From: Hugenholtzia roseola DSM 9546
GTDB taxonomy: Bacteria > Bacteroidota > Bacteroidia > Cytophagales > Bernardetiaceae
Direction: 5' to 3'
NCBI RefSeq assembly: GCF_000422585.1
Contig: NZ_AUGI01000037.1
Coordinates: 1-64,000 of the forward strand
Length of the DNA stretch: 64,000 nucleotides
The notes below the pieces were generated by a model that worked only from the letters and a program-made list of their open reading frames with translations, was not told where the DNA came from and made no database searches. Positions 32,738-41,492 of this stretch are shown here, one piece after another (position 1 is the stretch's first letter; each line of letters starts with the position of its first letter). Made by a program: the position numbers and the translations under genes.

Positions 32738-34022
32738 AACCTGCCTTCGCTATTTTCTGCACACTTTTTGGCAAAGTGGCTCTTTTTTCCTTACCTGTTT
32801 TCTCTTTTTGTTTCTCAAAACAGCACTTTATGCGCAAGATTCACAGGGCTATGAAACTTATCAATACCAGCGAAAACTGCCTGCCGCTACCGAGTCTTGG
32901 CACAAAATCATCTTAGACAAGGCGGTTTTGGCACAGGTGCAGCCCTCCCTTCAAGACCTGCGCCTTATCGGTATCAATGCCAAAGGCGATACCTTAGAAA
33001 TGCCTTATTTGCTCAAAGAATTGAGGCAGGATACCAAAACAGAAACGGTGACAGCTTCGCTCCTCAATTCGGGAAAGCAGAATGGGCGTTATACCTACAC
33101 CCTACAATTAGACGACAATCTCACCATCAATGAAATTGCGTTGCGTTTTGAAGAGCCAAATTACGAGCGAAAAATCCGATTAGAGGGCGCACAAGACCTT
33201 AAAAATTGGACACTTATTCTGAACGATTATAGGATTTTATCCATTCGCAATGAATTTACAAGTTATGATTTTAATACAATCCGTTTTCCTAATTCACGTT
33301 ATCTCTACTATCGCATTTCTTTTGAAAGTGAAGTAGAGCCTGAATTAGAAGGTGCAACTTGCTTGAAAACAGTGCGCGAACAGGGTATTTACAAAGAATG
33401 GGAAACGCGCAGCAGCAAGACCGAACAAGACAAGGAAAGCCAAACTACTACCGTCGATTTTGAGTTGGCGCAAAAGTCTGCCGTTTCCAAAATTGCTTTT
33501 GAAGTAGATTCAAATATTGATTTTTATAGACGTATGCGGATACAATATTTGGCAGATAGCAGCCAACTGCCCACAGGCGAGTGGCGGTATTATTACGTCA
33601 ATACTTATGAAGGCGTGCTAAGTTCTTTTGAAGAGCGTATTTTTTCTTTTGGTAGTGCCGTTTTTTCTAATAAATTTAGAATTATCATTGAAAATAATAA
33701 CAACAATCCGCTTTCCATTTCTCAAATTCGTGCCAGCAGCCATCAGTACGAACTTTGGGTACGTTTCGATGAGATGACTAAAAATAACTATCTTTTTTAC
33801 GGTTCGAAGTCGGTCTATTCGCCTTATTACGACCTGCAAAACTTTGAGAGCAGCGTACCCGATTCGCTGACGGTTTTGGCATTAGGTCAGGAAGAAAAAA
33901 GAAATTTGGCTGAAAAACCTAAACAAAGTCCTTTGTTTGAAAATCCAATTTGGCTTTGGAGCATTATGGGAATTATTATCCTGATTTTAGGGTTCTTTTC
34001 TTTGAAGATGCTTAAATCGTAG
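32727..34022 (+). CDS. DUF3999 family membrane-anchored protein
   Basis: The 431-residue product has a long N-terminal signal (about 1-36, ending ALYAQD), a large extracytoplasmic beta-rich region (about 40-395) and a single C-terminal membrane span (about 407-427, IWLWSIMGIIILILGFFSL). This is the layout of DUF3999 proteins, which are paired with DUF2339 in many bacteria. The frame is open back to 32682, but the ATG at 32727 overlaps the DUF2339 stop by 11 bp and leads into the signal. No catalytic motif is visible; a surface or periplasmic partner role for the DUF2339 membrane protein is inferred from the pairing. Confidence 0.78.
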   Translation: MKNKTCLRYFLHTFWQSGSFFLTCFLFLFLKTALYAQDSQGYETYQYQRKLPAATESWHKIILDKAVLAQVQPSLQDLRLIGINAKGDTLEMPYLLKELRQDTKTETVTASLLNSGKQNGRYTYTLQLDDNLTINEIALRFEEPNYERKIRLEGAQDLKNWTLILNDYRILSIRNEFTSYDFNTIRFPNSRYLYYRISFESEVEPELEGATCLKTVREQGIYKEWETRSSKTEQDKESQTTTVDFELAQKSAVSKIAFEVDSNIDFYRRMRIQYLADSSQLPTGEWRYYYVNTYEGVLSSFEERIFSFGSAVFSNKFRIIIENNNNNPLSISQIRASSHQYELWVRFDEMTKNNYLFYGSKSVYSPYYDLQNFESSVPDSLTVLALGQEEKRNLAEKPKQSPLFENPIWLWSIMGIIILILGFFSLKMLKS

Positions 34023-34041
34023 AAAATCGTCCGCTTGCATG

Positions 34042-34065
34042 GGGACAAAGTCTTTATTTTGTCCC
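34042..34065 (+). terminator. P3-like palindrome after DUF3999
   Basis: GGGACAAA (34042-34049) pairs with TTTGTCCC (34058-34065), 20 bases after the DUF3999 stop. The stem resembles the P3 family but lacks the GGC/GCC core and has no T run after it. It could be a weak terminator or a diverged repeat. Confidence 0.4.
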
Positions 34066-34124
34066 TATGTAAAACACACTTTTTCTTTTCTCTTATCCTT
34101 GTCTATTCTTTCCTTCTCTATTAT

Positions 34125-34132
34125 TATCTTTG
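34125..34132 (+). promoter_or_regulatory. -7 box upstream of the exonuclease gene
   Basis: TATCTTTG at 34125-34132 is a perfect TAnnTTTG box, 82 bp before the ATG at 34215. The best upstream TTG (34099-34101) is 23 bases away, longer than usual, so this is a moderate prediction. Confidence 0.45.
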
Positions 34133-34214
34133 TCCAAGTCCTAAATTTTTTGGACGATTTTTTTATATCTAAGTGTCTGATTTTCAAATATTTGAACCTT
34201 ATTTTTTTTAGAAG

Positions 34215-34760
34215 ATGAACTTTGTAGTGGTAGATTTAGAAGCCACCTGTTGGCAACAAAACCCAGAGGCGGATAACGAAATCATAGAAATTGGGGCTGT
34301 TTTGATAGATGCTCATGGGCAGCCAAAAGGTGAGTTTCAGCGTTTTGTGCGCCCTATTTTAGCTCCTAAGTTGAGCGATTTTTGTAAAAAACTAACTTCT
34401 ATCCGACAGGAAGAGGTAGAAAACGCGCCTTTCTTTTGGGAAGTGCTGCCTGCCTTTCAAAATTGGATAGCCTCTTTTGGGCAAGACTATGTTTTATGTT
34501 CTTGGGGTTTTTATGATAAAAAACAGTTTGAAAAAGATTGCATCTTGCATCATCAAAATACAGACTGGCTTTCGCCTCATATTAGCATCAAGCACCAATA
34601 CGCCAAAATCAAAGGACTGCCTCGCGCCATAGGCATGAGTAAAGCACTTGATTTAGAAGGATTTACCTTAGAAGGTACGCATCATAGGGGGATAGATGAT
34701 GCAAGAAATATAGCCAAAATTTTTGTTAAATATTTGGATAAATTTAATTTTTCCGAATAA
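34215..34760 (+). CDS. DEDDh 3'-5' exonuclease (ERI-1/KapD-like)
   Basis: This 181-residue protein is a single exonuclease domain of the DEDDh superfamily. The first acidic motif is DLEATCW (7-13), the second acidic residue lies in the EIIEIGAVLID strand and following loop, CSWGFYDKKQFEKD supplies the third, and HRGIDDARN (about 155-163) has the catalytic His and last Asp. These motifs match the ERI-1/KapD-like group and not DNA polymerase III epsilon. Substrate (RNA or DNA ends) cannot be told from sequence. It is a single gene with a strong bidirectional terminator at 34773-34807. Confidence 0.85.
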   Translation: MNFVVVDLEATCWQQNPEADNEIIEIGAVLIDAHGQPKGEFQRFVRPILAPKLSDFCKKLTSIRQEEVENAPFFWEVLPAFQNWIASFGQDYVLCSWGFYDKKQFEKDCILHHQNTDWLSPHISIKHQYAKIKGLPRAIGMSKALDLEGFTLEGTHHRGIDDARNIAKIFVKYLDKFNFSE

Positions 34761-34772
34761 AACTAAAAAATA

Positions 34773-34807
34773 AAAAAACTAACAGCCGAAAAACTGTTAG
34801 TTTTTTT
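34773..34807. terminator. Bidirectional terminator between exonuclease and M42 genes
   Basis: AAAAAACTAACAG (34773-34785) pairs with CTGTTAGTTTTTTT (34794-34807) around an eight-base loop. T runs follow the stem in both directions, as expected between convergent genes (exonuclease rightward, aminopeptidase leftward). Confidence 0.9.
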
Positions 34808-34845
34808 GTAAAAAAATTACTTTTAGTTTTCTCTTTTTGTCGCTT

Positions 34846-35895
34846 TTATCGCGCCCAATGGTGCTTGTCTATCGTTTCGAGGGCAGCCACTAAGAGCGAA
34901 ATTGTGTCTTGTACGTCTTTTTTGTGCGCACTTTCCGTAACTTGGTGCATGTAGCGTAGCGGAATAGAGATAGCACCTGCAATAGAGCCGCCCTTTCCTA
35001 AGGTTTGCAGAGAAGCGGTGTTTGTGCCGCCGACGTTCATAATTTCGGCTTGCCAGCTAATACCTTCGCGTTCGGCAGTAGATTTTAGGAAATCAACCAT
35101 GCGCGAATCGCAAATCGTTCTGCCGTCCATGATTTTGATAGCCGTCCCTTTGCCTGCTAAGGTAATGCGTTTGTTGCCACCGACTCCGCTCATGTCATTT
35201 GCCAACGTAACGTCTAAGCAAATGCTAAAATCGGGCTGAATCGTTTGTGCCGCCACCGTTGCACCGCGCAAACCGACTTCCTCCTGTACCGAAAAAAGAG
35301 CATAGACATGGAAAGGTACGCGCTCCAAACGTCTTAATGCTTCTATCAAAATATAAACCGAAATTCTATTATCCAAAGATTTTGTAGTAACAAAATCGCC
35401 CATTTCGAGCAAATTGCGCTCTCGCGTAACGACATTGCCCAAGCTCACGTATTTCAAGACCTCCTCTTTGGGAAGCCCTAAGTCTATAAAATAATCGTCT
35501 AATTCAGGGCTTTTTTTGCGCTCCTCTGGGGTCATGACGTGAATGGCTTTGCCACCAAAAACACCGATTAAATCCTTTTTGCCATGCACAATGACACGTT
35601 GAGCCGTCAGGGTCTTAGGGTCGAAGCCGCCTAAGGGCAGAACTTGTAAATAGCCATTGTCGTCTATGTGATTGACCATAAAGGCGATTTCGTCCATGTG
35701 CGCATCTACTACCACGATAGGCGCGTCTGCTTTCTGGCTGCGCTTGACCGCAACGAGATTTCCGATATTATCGACCCATATTTCATCTACATCACCCTTA
35801 ATTTCGTCCATGATGGCTTGACGAATCTTGTCCTCATAGCCGGGTGCGCCGGGGGTTTGGGTTAATTTTTCTAAAAGAGGTAAGTTAAATTCCAT
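34846..35895 (-). CDS. M42-family metallo-aminopeptidase
   Basis: The 349-residue enzyme belongs to peptidase family M42 (PepA/FrvX/tetrahedral aminopeptidases), with two metal ions and a cytoplasmic location. Metal ligands and catalytic residues lie in VVVDAHMDEIAF (first His and Asp), SLDNR (bridging Asp), VQEEVGLRG (catalytic Glu pair), CLDVT (Asp) and the late HQVTESAHK (His). The N-terminal TPGAPGYEDKIR is the usual family start. The frame is open to 35955, but the ATG at 35895 with its family-typical N-terminus is preferred. A good promoter is at 35934-35966. Confidence 0.9.
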   Translation of the reverse strand: MEFNLPLLEKLTQTPGAPGYEDKIRQAIMDEIKGDVDEIWVDNIGNLVAVKRSQKADAPIVVVDAHMDEIAFMVNHIDDNGYLQVLPLGGFDPKTLTAQRVIVHGKKDLIGVFGGKAIHVMTPEERKKSPELDDYFIDLGLPKEEVLKYVSLGNVVTRERNLLEMGDFVTTKSLDNRISVYILIEALRRLERVPFHVYALFSVQEEVGLRGATVAAQTIQPDFSICLDVTLANDMSGVGGNKRITLAGKGTAIKIMDGRTICDSRMVDFLKSTAEREGISWQAEIMNVGGTNTASLQTLGKGGSIAGAISIPLRYMHQVTESAHKKDVQDTISLLVAALETIDKHHWAR

Positions 35896-35933
35896 ATCGC
35901 TTTGATGTCGAGAGTTTGAAGAGAAAGAAAAAA

Positions 35934-35966
35934 CAAAGATAGCGAATTTATGCACTTAGGGGCAAA
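35934..35966 (-). promoter_or_regulatory. Bacteroidota-type promoter of the M42 aminopeptidase
   Basis: On the minus strand TATCTTTG (35941-35934) follows TTTG (35966-35963) with 21 bases between. Both boxes are perfect. The predicted start is near 35927, leaving a leader of about 32 bases. Confidence 0.65.
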
Positions 35967-36126
35967 TCTTACGTTTTCAAAAAACTGCATAAGAGTTTAT
36001 GAATAATTTGTAAAATCGCCTTTGTTTTGTTTGTAAGTGTTTGAAAATCAATAGTTTAGGTCAGGTTTTGTGTCGCAAAATTTGCTTGCAGATACACAAC
36101 GGCACTCTTTTTTCCGATTTTTTTTA

Positions 36127-36232
36127 ATGATAAAAGCTCAAAATGAACCTCGTTCCCAAATTTGACCTAAATTTGATAAGGGAGCGTTTTTCTATAACTT
36201 TTTGTAGAACTTAATACCTATTGGGGGGCAGG
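36127..36232. repeat. Possible degenerate MITE-like element
   Basis: TTAATGATAAAAGCTC at the left and TTTTTGTAGAACTTAATACC at the right (about 36203-36222) resemble the left terminal repeats of the elements at 15344 and 21948 in inverse orientation. The centre contains an AAATTTGAC block, also found there. A partial palindrome (CGTTCCC ... GGGAGCG) spans 36150-36191. Similarity is weak and no P3 palindrome is present, so this is only a possible old or different copy. Confidence 0.35.
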
Positions 36233-36321
36233 ACTTTGTACCCTTGTAATAGCCCTCTTTCGCCTCAATATAGCAGAAATAAAACAAATATCCAAATTTT
36301 TAGCCAAGTTGGAAGGAGGGC

Positions 36322-36351
36322 TTGCCTTTTCGAGTAAAGGTCGTATCTTTG
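36322..36351 (+). promoter_or_regulatory. Bacteroidota-type promoter of the M23 peptidase
   Basis: TTG (36322-36324) and TATCTTTG (36344-36351) are 19 bases apart, the expected geometry. Transcription would start near 36358, which places the ATG at 36388 about 30 bases into the transcript. Confidence 0.65.
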
Positions 36352-36387
36352 TCTTTGCAAATTATCTTTGGTTTAAAACGTTTGAAA

Positions 36388-38328
36388 ATGCCTATCACTA
36401 TAAAAACAATTATTTTTGCCAAAATGCGAATGGTTATTTTTTTGATAAATTATTTTGCAATATTTATTTTTACAATTTTTACTACACTTTTTGCACAAAA
36501 AAAAGGCGACTACCTCTTTCCTATCAAACCTAATGAACGCAACGAACTCACAGGCACGATGGGCGAATTGCGTAGCAATCACTTTCATGGGGGCTTAGAT
36601 GTGCGCACCAATAACCAAATTGGCTTTCCCGTTTATGCGGCTGCACAAGGCTATGTTTCGCGTGTGGCGGTGAAGGCGCGTGGTTATGGCAAGGTTTTGT
36701 ACCTCAAACACGCCAACGGAACAACAACTGTTTATGCACATTTAGATAAATTTTGTGATAAAATAGAACGTTATATCAGACAAATTCAATACGAAAGACA
36801 ATCTTTTGAAGTAGATATCTTACTTGCCCCTTCTAAATTTCCCATTTTAGCAGGCGAGGAAATTGCCAAAAGCGGCAACTCTGGCTCTTCGGGAGGACCG
36901 CATCTACATTTCGAAATTCGCGACACCGCACAAAATCAGCTCAATCCCCTACTTTTTGGCTTCGACGAAATTGTGGATACTACCCCGCCTCTACTTCAAA
37001 AAATTGCCCTTGTGCCAATGGACAGGGCAGCGCGTGTAGAAGGCGTTTTTGAGCGAAAAGAATGGAAGCCTTACGGTGAAAATGGAGCTTATTTTCTCAC
37101 GCAAGAAATAGAAGCGCAAGGAAAAATTGCCTTCGAGCTAATGGCACGCGATAAAATAGAGGGTTCTTATTTTAGTTTTGGAATCAATTATATCAAAGTA
37201 GAGTGTGCAGGAACTACCCTTTTTGAGTATCATCTTACAAAATTACCACTCGAACATACACGCTACATGAACCGCTTTATCAACTATGAAACTTGGGCTA
37301 AGTCGTCAGAGCGTTTCATGAGGTGTTATGTAGCCGATGGAAATTGTTTAGAAAGTTGTAAAATAGCCGATACAGGTGGAATTTTAGAAGTAGAAGATGG
37401 AAAACAGTATAAAGTGCGAATCGTGGTGGCAGATAGTTATGGCAACGAAAGTGTCCTTTTCTTACACGTAAAAGGAAATGCTAAAAAAGAAGCAAGTCGC
37501 CCTTATCCTCTAAAAAGCACCTTTGAAGTACAAGACTCTTATCTTATTTTTAAAGCAGATTTATCTGCTACTTTTCCTCATTTAAACAAAGCTACTATTT
37601 ATGCAAATTATCAAAATTACGCGCTCGAACCTGCTTATACGGTAGGAAATATCGCCACTTATCTCTATGATTTGCGTTTGGCAATTCCCGATTCTATACA
37701 ACTTCCAAACCAAAATTTTATTTATCCAAATATACTAACGGCTATTCCTTCGGAGGCAGATTTCAAGTTTTATCACCCTGATTTCAACCTTTTTGTGGAA
37801 AAAGAATCTTTATACGATACACTTTATTTACAAATGCGGACTACCCAAGTGCAAAATGCAGCAGGCAAAAATGTCCAAGATTGGGTTTTTTCGCATGCGA
37901 CAATTCCCCTGCATCAAGCCGTTACGCTGCATTTAAAAACCAAAGAAAAGTTTAAAAATCCTAATAAAGTAGGTGCATATATTATTTACGGGAAAAGTTT
38001 AAGTTATCAAGGAGGGGTTTGGCAGGGGGCGCATTTTAAATTTACAACGCGCACTTTGGGGCGTTTTCGCTTAGTAGAGGATACAAAGCCGCCTAAAATT
38101 CAGCGCGTAGGTAGGAAAGGGCTAACTTTTCGCATCACCGACGACCTTTCAGGAATTGATACCTATACCGCGACTTTAAATGGCGAATTTATTTTATTTG
38201 AATATGATGCAAAAAGCAGTCTTCTAACTGTATTGCCTTTTGACGAAAATAACAAACTAAAAGGCGAGTTTGTTTTAAAAGTAATTGATAATATGAAAAA
38301 TGAGTCTATTTTAAAAATTTATATTTAA
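36388..38328 (+). CDS. Secreted M23-family (LytM) peptidase-domain protein
   Basis: The 646-residue protein has a signal peptide (about 13-37, ending TTLFAQ). An M23 endopeptidase domain (about 55-205) follows, with the metal ligands in HFHGGLD (His67, Asp71) and HLHFEI, and VYAHLDKF between them. This domain cuts peptidoglycan cross-bridges. About 440 further residues form beta-rich modules of unknown function, including an Ig-like region (about 585-646, VGRKGLTFRITDDLSGIDTY). The zinc ligands are present, so it is likely active. The ATG at 36388 suits the promoter at 36322-36351; 36424 is an alternative start inside the signal. The gene is followed by about 410 bp without coding sequence. 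Confidence 0.85.
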   Translation: MPITIKTIIFAKMRMVIFLINYFAIFIFTIFTTLFAQKKGDYLFPIKPNERNELTGTMGELRSNHFHGGLDVRTNNQIGFPVYAAAQGYVSRVAVKARGYGKVLYLKHANGTTTVYAHLDKFCDKIERYIRQIQYERQSFEVDILLAPSKFPILAGEEIAKSGNSGSSGGPHLHFEIRDTAQNQLNPLLFGFDEIVDTTPPLLQKIALVPMDRAARVEGVFERKEWKPYGENGAYFLTQEIEAQGKIAFELMARDKIEGSYFSFGINYIKVECAGTTLFEYHLTKLPLEHTRYMNRFINYETWAKSSERFMRCYVADGNCLESCKIADTGGILEVEDGKQYKVRIVVADSYGNESVLFLHVKGNAKKEASRPYPLKSTFEVQDSYLIFKADLSATFPHLNKATIYANYQNYALEPAYTVGNIATYLYDLRLAIPDSIQLPNQNFIYPNILTAIPSEADFKFYHPDFNLFVEKESLYDTLYLQMRTTQVQNAAGKNVQDWVFSHATIPLHQAVTLHLKTKEKFKNPNKVGAYIIYGKSLSYQGGVWQGAHFKFTTRTLGRFRLVEDTKPPKIQRVGRKGLTFRITDDLSGIDTYTATLNGEFILFEYDAKSSLLTVLPFDENNKLKGEFVLKVIDNMKNESILKIYI

Positions 38329-38738
38329 TATCATAAAAATAGAATTGATTACGCTTACACAAAACTATTCTCAACTCTTACTTTTGAGATTCGTTTGAGG
38401 CAGTGCAGCTGCCTTTGTGGTGCTTTTTTTTGTTGAACTTAGAATTTATAAAATCCGTCTATTTGTGCATTAGGATAGGTTTCACTTAACAAAATGCCTA
38501 AACAAGAATAGCGGATGCAGTTTTTTTTACAAAAAAACTATCTCTTTTTTGCAGTCTGTCTTTATTTTTTGCTTTTTTTAACGAAAAAAAGGCTATCTTT
38601 GTCATACCCCAAAATCAAAGACCCAGAAGACAAACATTCCTAAATCATTGTTTTGTGCCTAAAAAGCGACACTACTTTTCGAGCAACAGTTGTCTTTTAT
38701 CACTGCATTTTTTTACTTTTCTAAACTTTTAAATTCAG
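38329..38738. other. Intergenic region with weak terminator and promoter box
   Basis: AGGCAG (38398-38403) and CTGCCT (38409-38414) form a short stem, with eight T at 38424-38431, a possible terminator for the M23 gene. Further on, TATCTTTG at 38594-38601 is a perfect -7 box for the H-NOX gene; TTTG at 38568-38571 lies 22 bases upstream. That promoter would give a leader of about 130 bases. No repeat copy was seen. Confidence 0.45.
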
Positions 38739-39254
38739 ATGCGTGGAACCGTTGCCAAATGTGTAGAGCGTTTCGTTGTAGAAACCTATGGTGCTAAGGC
38801 GTGGAAAGACTGTTTGCAGCAGGTCAATCTGCCTGCCACTTACAATATCAGTGTCATGTCGGAGGTAGATGACCGCATCAGCTTGCGACTGTTGAATGAA
38901 ATTCACGAGGTTTTGGGGCTTACACACGAAACTTATACGGATAAATTAGCCAAATATTGGATGCTTGTCTATGCGCCCGAAACATACAAGCCCTTTTATC
39001 GTTCTATCAAAACTCTCCCCGATTTTTTGCAGAAACTTGATTGGATACACCAGTTTATGGTTAAAGATAATTCAAAAAATACGCCTCGTTTTTCTGTCAA
39101 AAAAATAGCAGAAGGATTGATACAAATAGAATATCAGTCAGAAAGAAATCTGCACGTTTTGTTTAAATACATGTTGATTTATTTAGCAGAGTATTTTAAA
39201 CAACCTGTTCAAATCAAGTACCTAAACGAGGGGGTGGTGCAGGTTGGGTTTTAG
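38739..39254 (+). CDS. Stand-alone H-NOX (haem-nitric oxide/oxygen binding) protein
   Basis: This 171-residue protein matches the H-NOX family of haem gas sensors related to the soluble guanylate cyclase beta subunit. The start MRGTVAKCVERFVVETYG fits the family N-terminus. FLQKLDWIHQFM places the proximal haem ligand at His104, as in LDALHDH of guanylate cyclase. Pro116 in TPRF is in the right place, and EYQSER (131-136) gives the haem-propionate Y-x-S-x-R motif (Tyr132, Ser134, Arg136). So haem binding is very likely; the gas (NO or O2) is not determined. Bacterial H-NOX usually signals through an adjacent histidine kinase, cyclic-di-GMP enzyme or chemoreceptor, but none is beside this gene. 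Neighbours are an M23 peptidase and asnB. Confidence 0.85.
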   Translation: MRGTVAKCVERFVVETYGAKAWKDCLQQVNLPATYNISVMSEVDDRISLRLLNEIHEVLGLTHETYTDKLAKYWMLVYAPETYKPFYRSIKTLPDFLQKLDWIHQFMVKDNSKNTPRFSVKKIAEGLIQIEYQSERNLHVLFKYMLIYLAEYFKQPVQIKYLNEGVVQVGF

Positions 39255-39369
39255 TTTGATTGATACCCAATAGGCACAGAGAAGGTTTAGGGCAAAGGTA
39301 AGGCAAGCATAAAACAGTAAAAAATGATGGAAAAGAAAGGGCAAAGTCTTTAAAAGATAAAGAAAAAAG

Positions 39370-39399
39370 TTTGAAACCTGCTTTTTTCTTGTATCTTTG
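39370..39399 (+). promoter_or_regulatory. Bacteroidota-type promoter of asnB
   Basis: TTTG (39370-39373) and TATCTTTG (39392-39399) are separated by 18 bases, an almost ideal pair. The start would be near 39406, leaving a leader of about 120 bases before the asnB ATG. No hairpin was recognised in the leader. Confidence 0.65.
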
Positions 39400-39525
39400 C
39401 CTTGAAATGGGCGTTGTTGTGGGCGCAAAATGCTAAAAATTACGGCGATTCTGAACACTTCCAACAGCGCACGTAGGGCGATTCGTCTTTATATTGATTT
39501 TTTCTAACCTTCTCCTTTCTTTCGC

Positions 39526-41469
39526 ATGTGTGGTATTACGGGGGTTTTTGCTTTTAACGAAATTGGTAGATTTAGTTTGGTGCGTTTGGCGGCGGCTACC
39601 GAAGCCTTAGCCCATAGAGGTCCCGATATAGGCAAACTTTTTAACGATTATTTTGTGGGATTGGGACATCGTAGGCTTTCCATCGTCGACCTTTCGTCTT
39701 CGGGAACACAGCCCATGACGGACGTTTCAGGACGTTATACGATTGTCTTTAATGGTGAAATCTATAACTACCAGACGCTAAAAAAAGAATTGCAAGGCAT
39801 TGATTTTCAGTCTGATACAGATACCGAAGTCTTGCTCTATTTATACATAAAAGAAGGCGAAAAATGCTTGGAAAAGCTAAATGGTTTTTTTGCCTTCGCC
39901 GTTTATGACAACGAGGAACAAGAAATTTTTATCGCTCGCGATAGAATGGGCATCAAGCCGCTTTATTATTATCAAGATGAAGATAAGTTTTTGTTTTCTT
40001 CGGAAATCAATTCACTTTTAGCATATAAAATCCCTAAAAAAATAAATTGGGCGGCTATCGCTACCTATTTTCAGTTAAGTTATATTCCTGCTTCTTTGTC
40101 TATTTTTGAAAATGTAAAAAAATTAGAACAAGGGCAATTTCTCAAAGTTAGGAAGCGCAATCTTGTGCAAAAAACGTATTACACGCCTCCAAAAAATTAT
40201 AGAAAACAAGAGTATAATACCATTTCGTATGAAAACGCCCAGCAAAAATTAGTAGAGATTTTAGAAGATGCTGTGCGTTTGCGCCTTATCGCCGATGTAC
40301 CTGTGGGGGCATTTTTGAGTGGCGGCATTGATTCTTCGGTGGTAGTGGCTTTGGCAAGTCGCCATACTTCGCAGCTCAATACTTTTTCTATTGGCTATAA
40401 AAACGAACCACTATTTGATGAAACACATTACGCTAAATTAGTGGCTGAAAAATTTAAAACACAGCATCAGGTTTTTGAGCTATCTAATGACGATATTTTT
40501 GAAGCGGTGATAAAAGTGTTGCCCTTTTTTGGCGAACCCTTTGCAGATTCTTCTGCCGTTCCGTTTTTTATTTTGAGCCAAAAGACAAAACAGAAAGCTA
40601 CTGTCGCGCTTTCAGGTGACGGGGGCGACGAACTTTTTGCAGGTTATCAAAAGTACGCAGGTGCATATAAAATAAGAAAAGGTGGTTTTTTAGTTAATTT
40701 ATTAGCTAATAACACAAATCTTTTAGCTAAATTTCCGCAATCGCGAAATAGCTTTTGGGGTAATAAGTTTAGGCAGGCAAATCGCTTGGCTTTGGCGGCA
40801 CAGTTGGAAGAGAAGGCGCGTTATTGGCAGCTTTCTTCTGTTTTGTACGAAAAGGATTTGGCGCAGCTTTTTTTGCCCGATTGCATAGAAAAAATAGAAG
40901 CAAGTGAGTATAACACCTTGAAAAACAGCCTTTTAGACCCTATTCGCACCGAAGAAGAAGTACGCGCTATTGGCGCAAATGACATCAATGATGTGCTTTA
41001 TGCTGATGTGCAGATGGTTTTAAGTGGAGATATGCTTATGAAAGCAGATTTTATGTCGATGGCGCAGGCTTTGGAAGTGCGCGTTCCTTTTTTAGATTAT
41101 CGTCTTGTAGATTTTGCTTTTTCGTTGCCAGAATCCTATAAAATTGATTCTAAAATAAAGAAAAAAATTGTACAAGATGCTTTTAGAAGCCTTCTCCCGA
41201 AAGAACTTTACAATCGCCCTAAGAAAGGTTTTGATGTTCCCCTTGCCAAAGGTTTCAAAACGGTTTTGCGTCCGCTATTAGAAGAACTTTTTGACCCCAA
41301 TTTTATCGAAGAACAGGCTATTTTTCAAAATAGTTTTATCCAAAACCTTAAAAAGCGCGTTTTAGAAGGCACAAATTTCGACCAAGCGCAGGTTTGGACA
41401 TTGCTCGTCTTTCAATATTGGTGGAAAAGGCTTGATATTCAGAAAGAAATCCCCGAAGAAGAGGACTAA
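39526..41469 (+). CDS. asnB: Asparagine synthase (glutamine-hydrolysing)
   Basis: This 647-residue two-domain enzyme makes asparagine from aspartate with ammonia from glutamine. The N-terminal class II glutaminase starts MCGITGVF, with Cys2 as nucleophile after Met removal, and has LAHRGPD and GHRRLSIVD. The synthetase domain carries the PP-loop SGGIDSS (265-271), SGDGGDELFAGY and EVRVPFLDY. All catalytic landmarks are present. The length, slightly over 600 residues, suggests the long bacterial AsnB form; related paralogues act in polysaccharide clusters, but no such genes are near. The good promoter at 39370-39399 makes it an independent unit. Confidence 0.92.
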   Translation: MCGITGVFAFNEIGRFSLVRLAAATEALAHRGPDIGKLFNDYFVGLGHRRLSIVDLSSSGTQPMTDVSGRYTIVFNGEIYNYQTLKKELQGIDFQSDTDTEVLLYLYIKEGEKCLEKLNGFFAFAVYDNEEQEIFIARDRMGIKPLYYYQDEDKFLFSSEINSLLAYKIPKKINWAAIATYFQLSYIPASLSIFENVKKLEQGQFLKVRKRNLVQKTYYTPPKNYRKQEYNTISYENAQQKLVEILEDAVRLRLIADVPVGAFLSGGIDSSVVVALASRHTSQLNTFSIGYKNEPLFDETHYAKLVAEKFKTQHQVFELSNDDIFEAVIKVLPFFGEPFADSSAVPFFILSQKTKQKATVALSGDGGDELFAGYQKYAGAYKIRKGGFLVNLLANNTNLLAKFPQSRNSFWGNKFRQANRLALAAQLEEKARYWQLSSVLYEKDLAQLFLPDCIEKIEASEYNTLKNSLLDPIRTEEEVRAIGANDINDVLYADVQMVLSGDMLMKADFMSMAQALEVRVPFLDYRLVDFAFSLPESYKIDSKIKKKIVQDAFRSLLPKELYNRPKKGFDVPLAKGFKTVLRPLLEELFDPNFIEEQAIFQNSFIQNLKKRVLEGTNFDQAQVWTLLVFQYWWKRLDIQKEIPEEED

Positions 41470-41492
41470 AATCGCTTAAATTTTAGTTTTAA

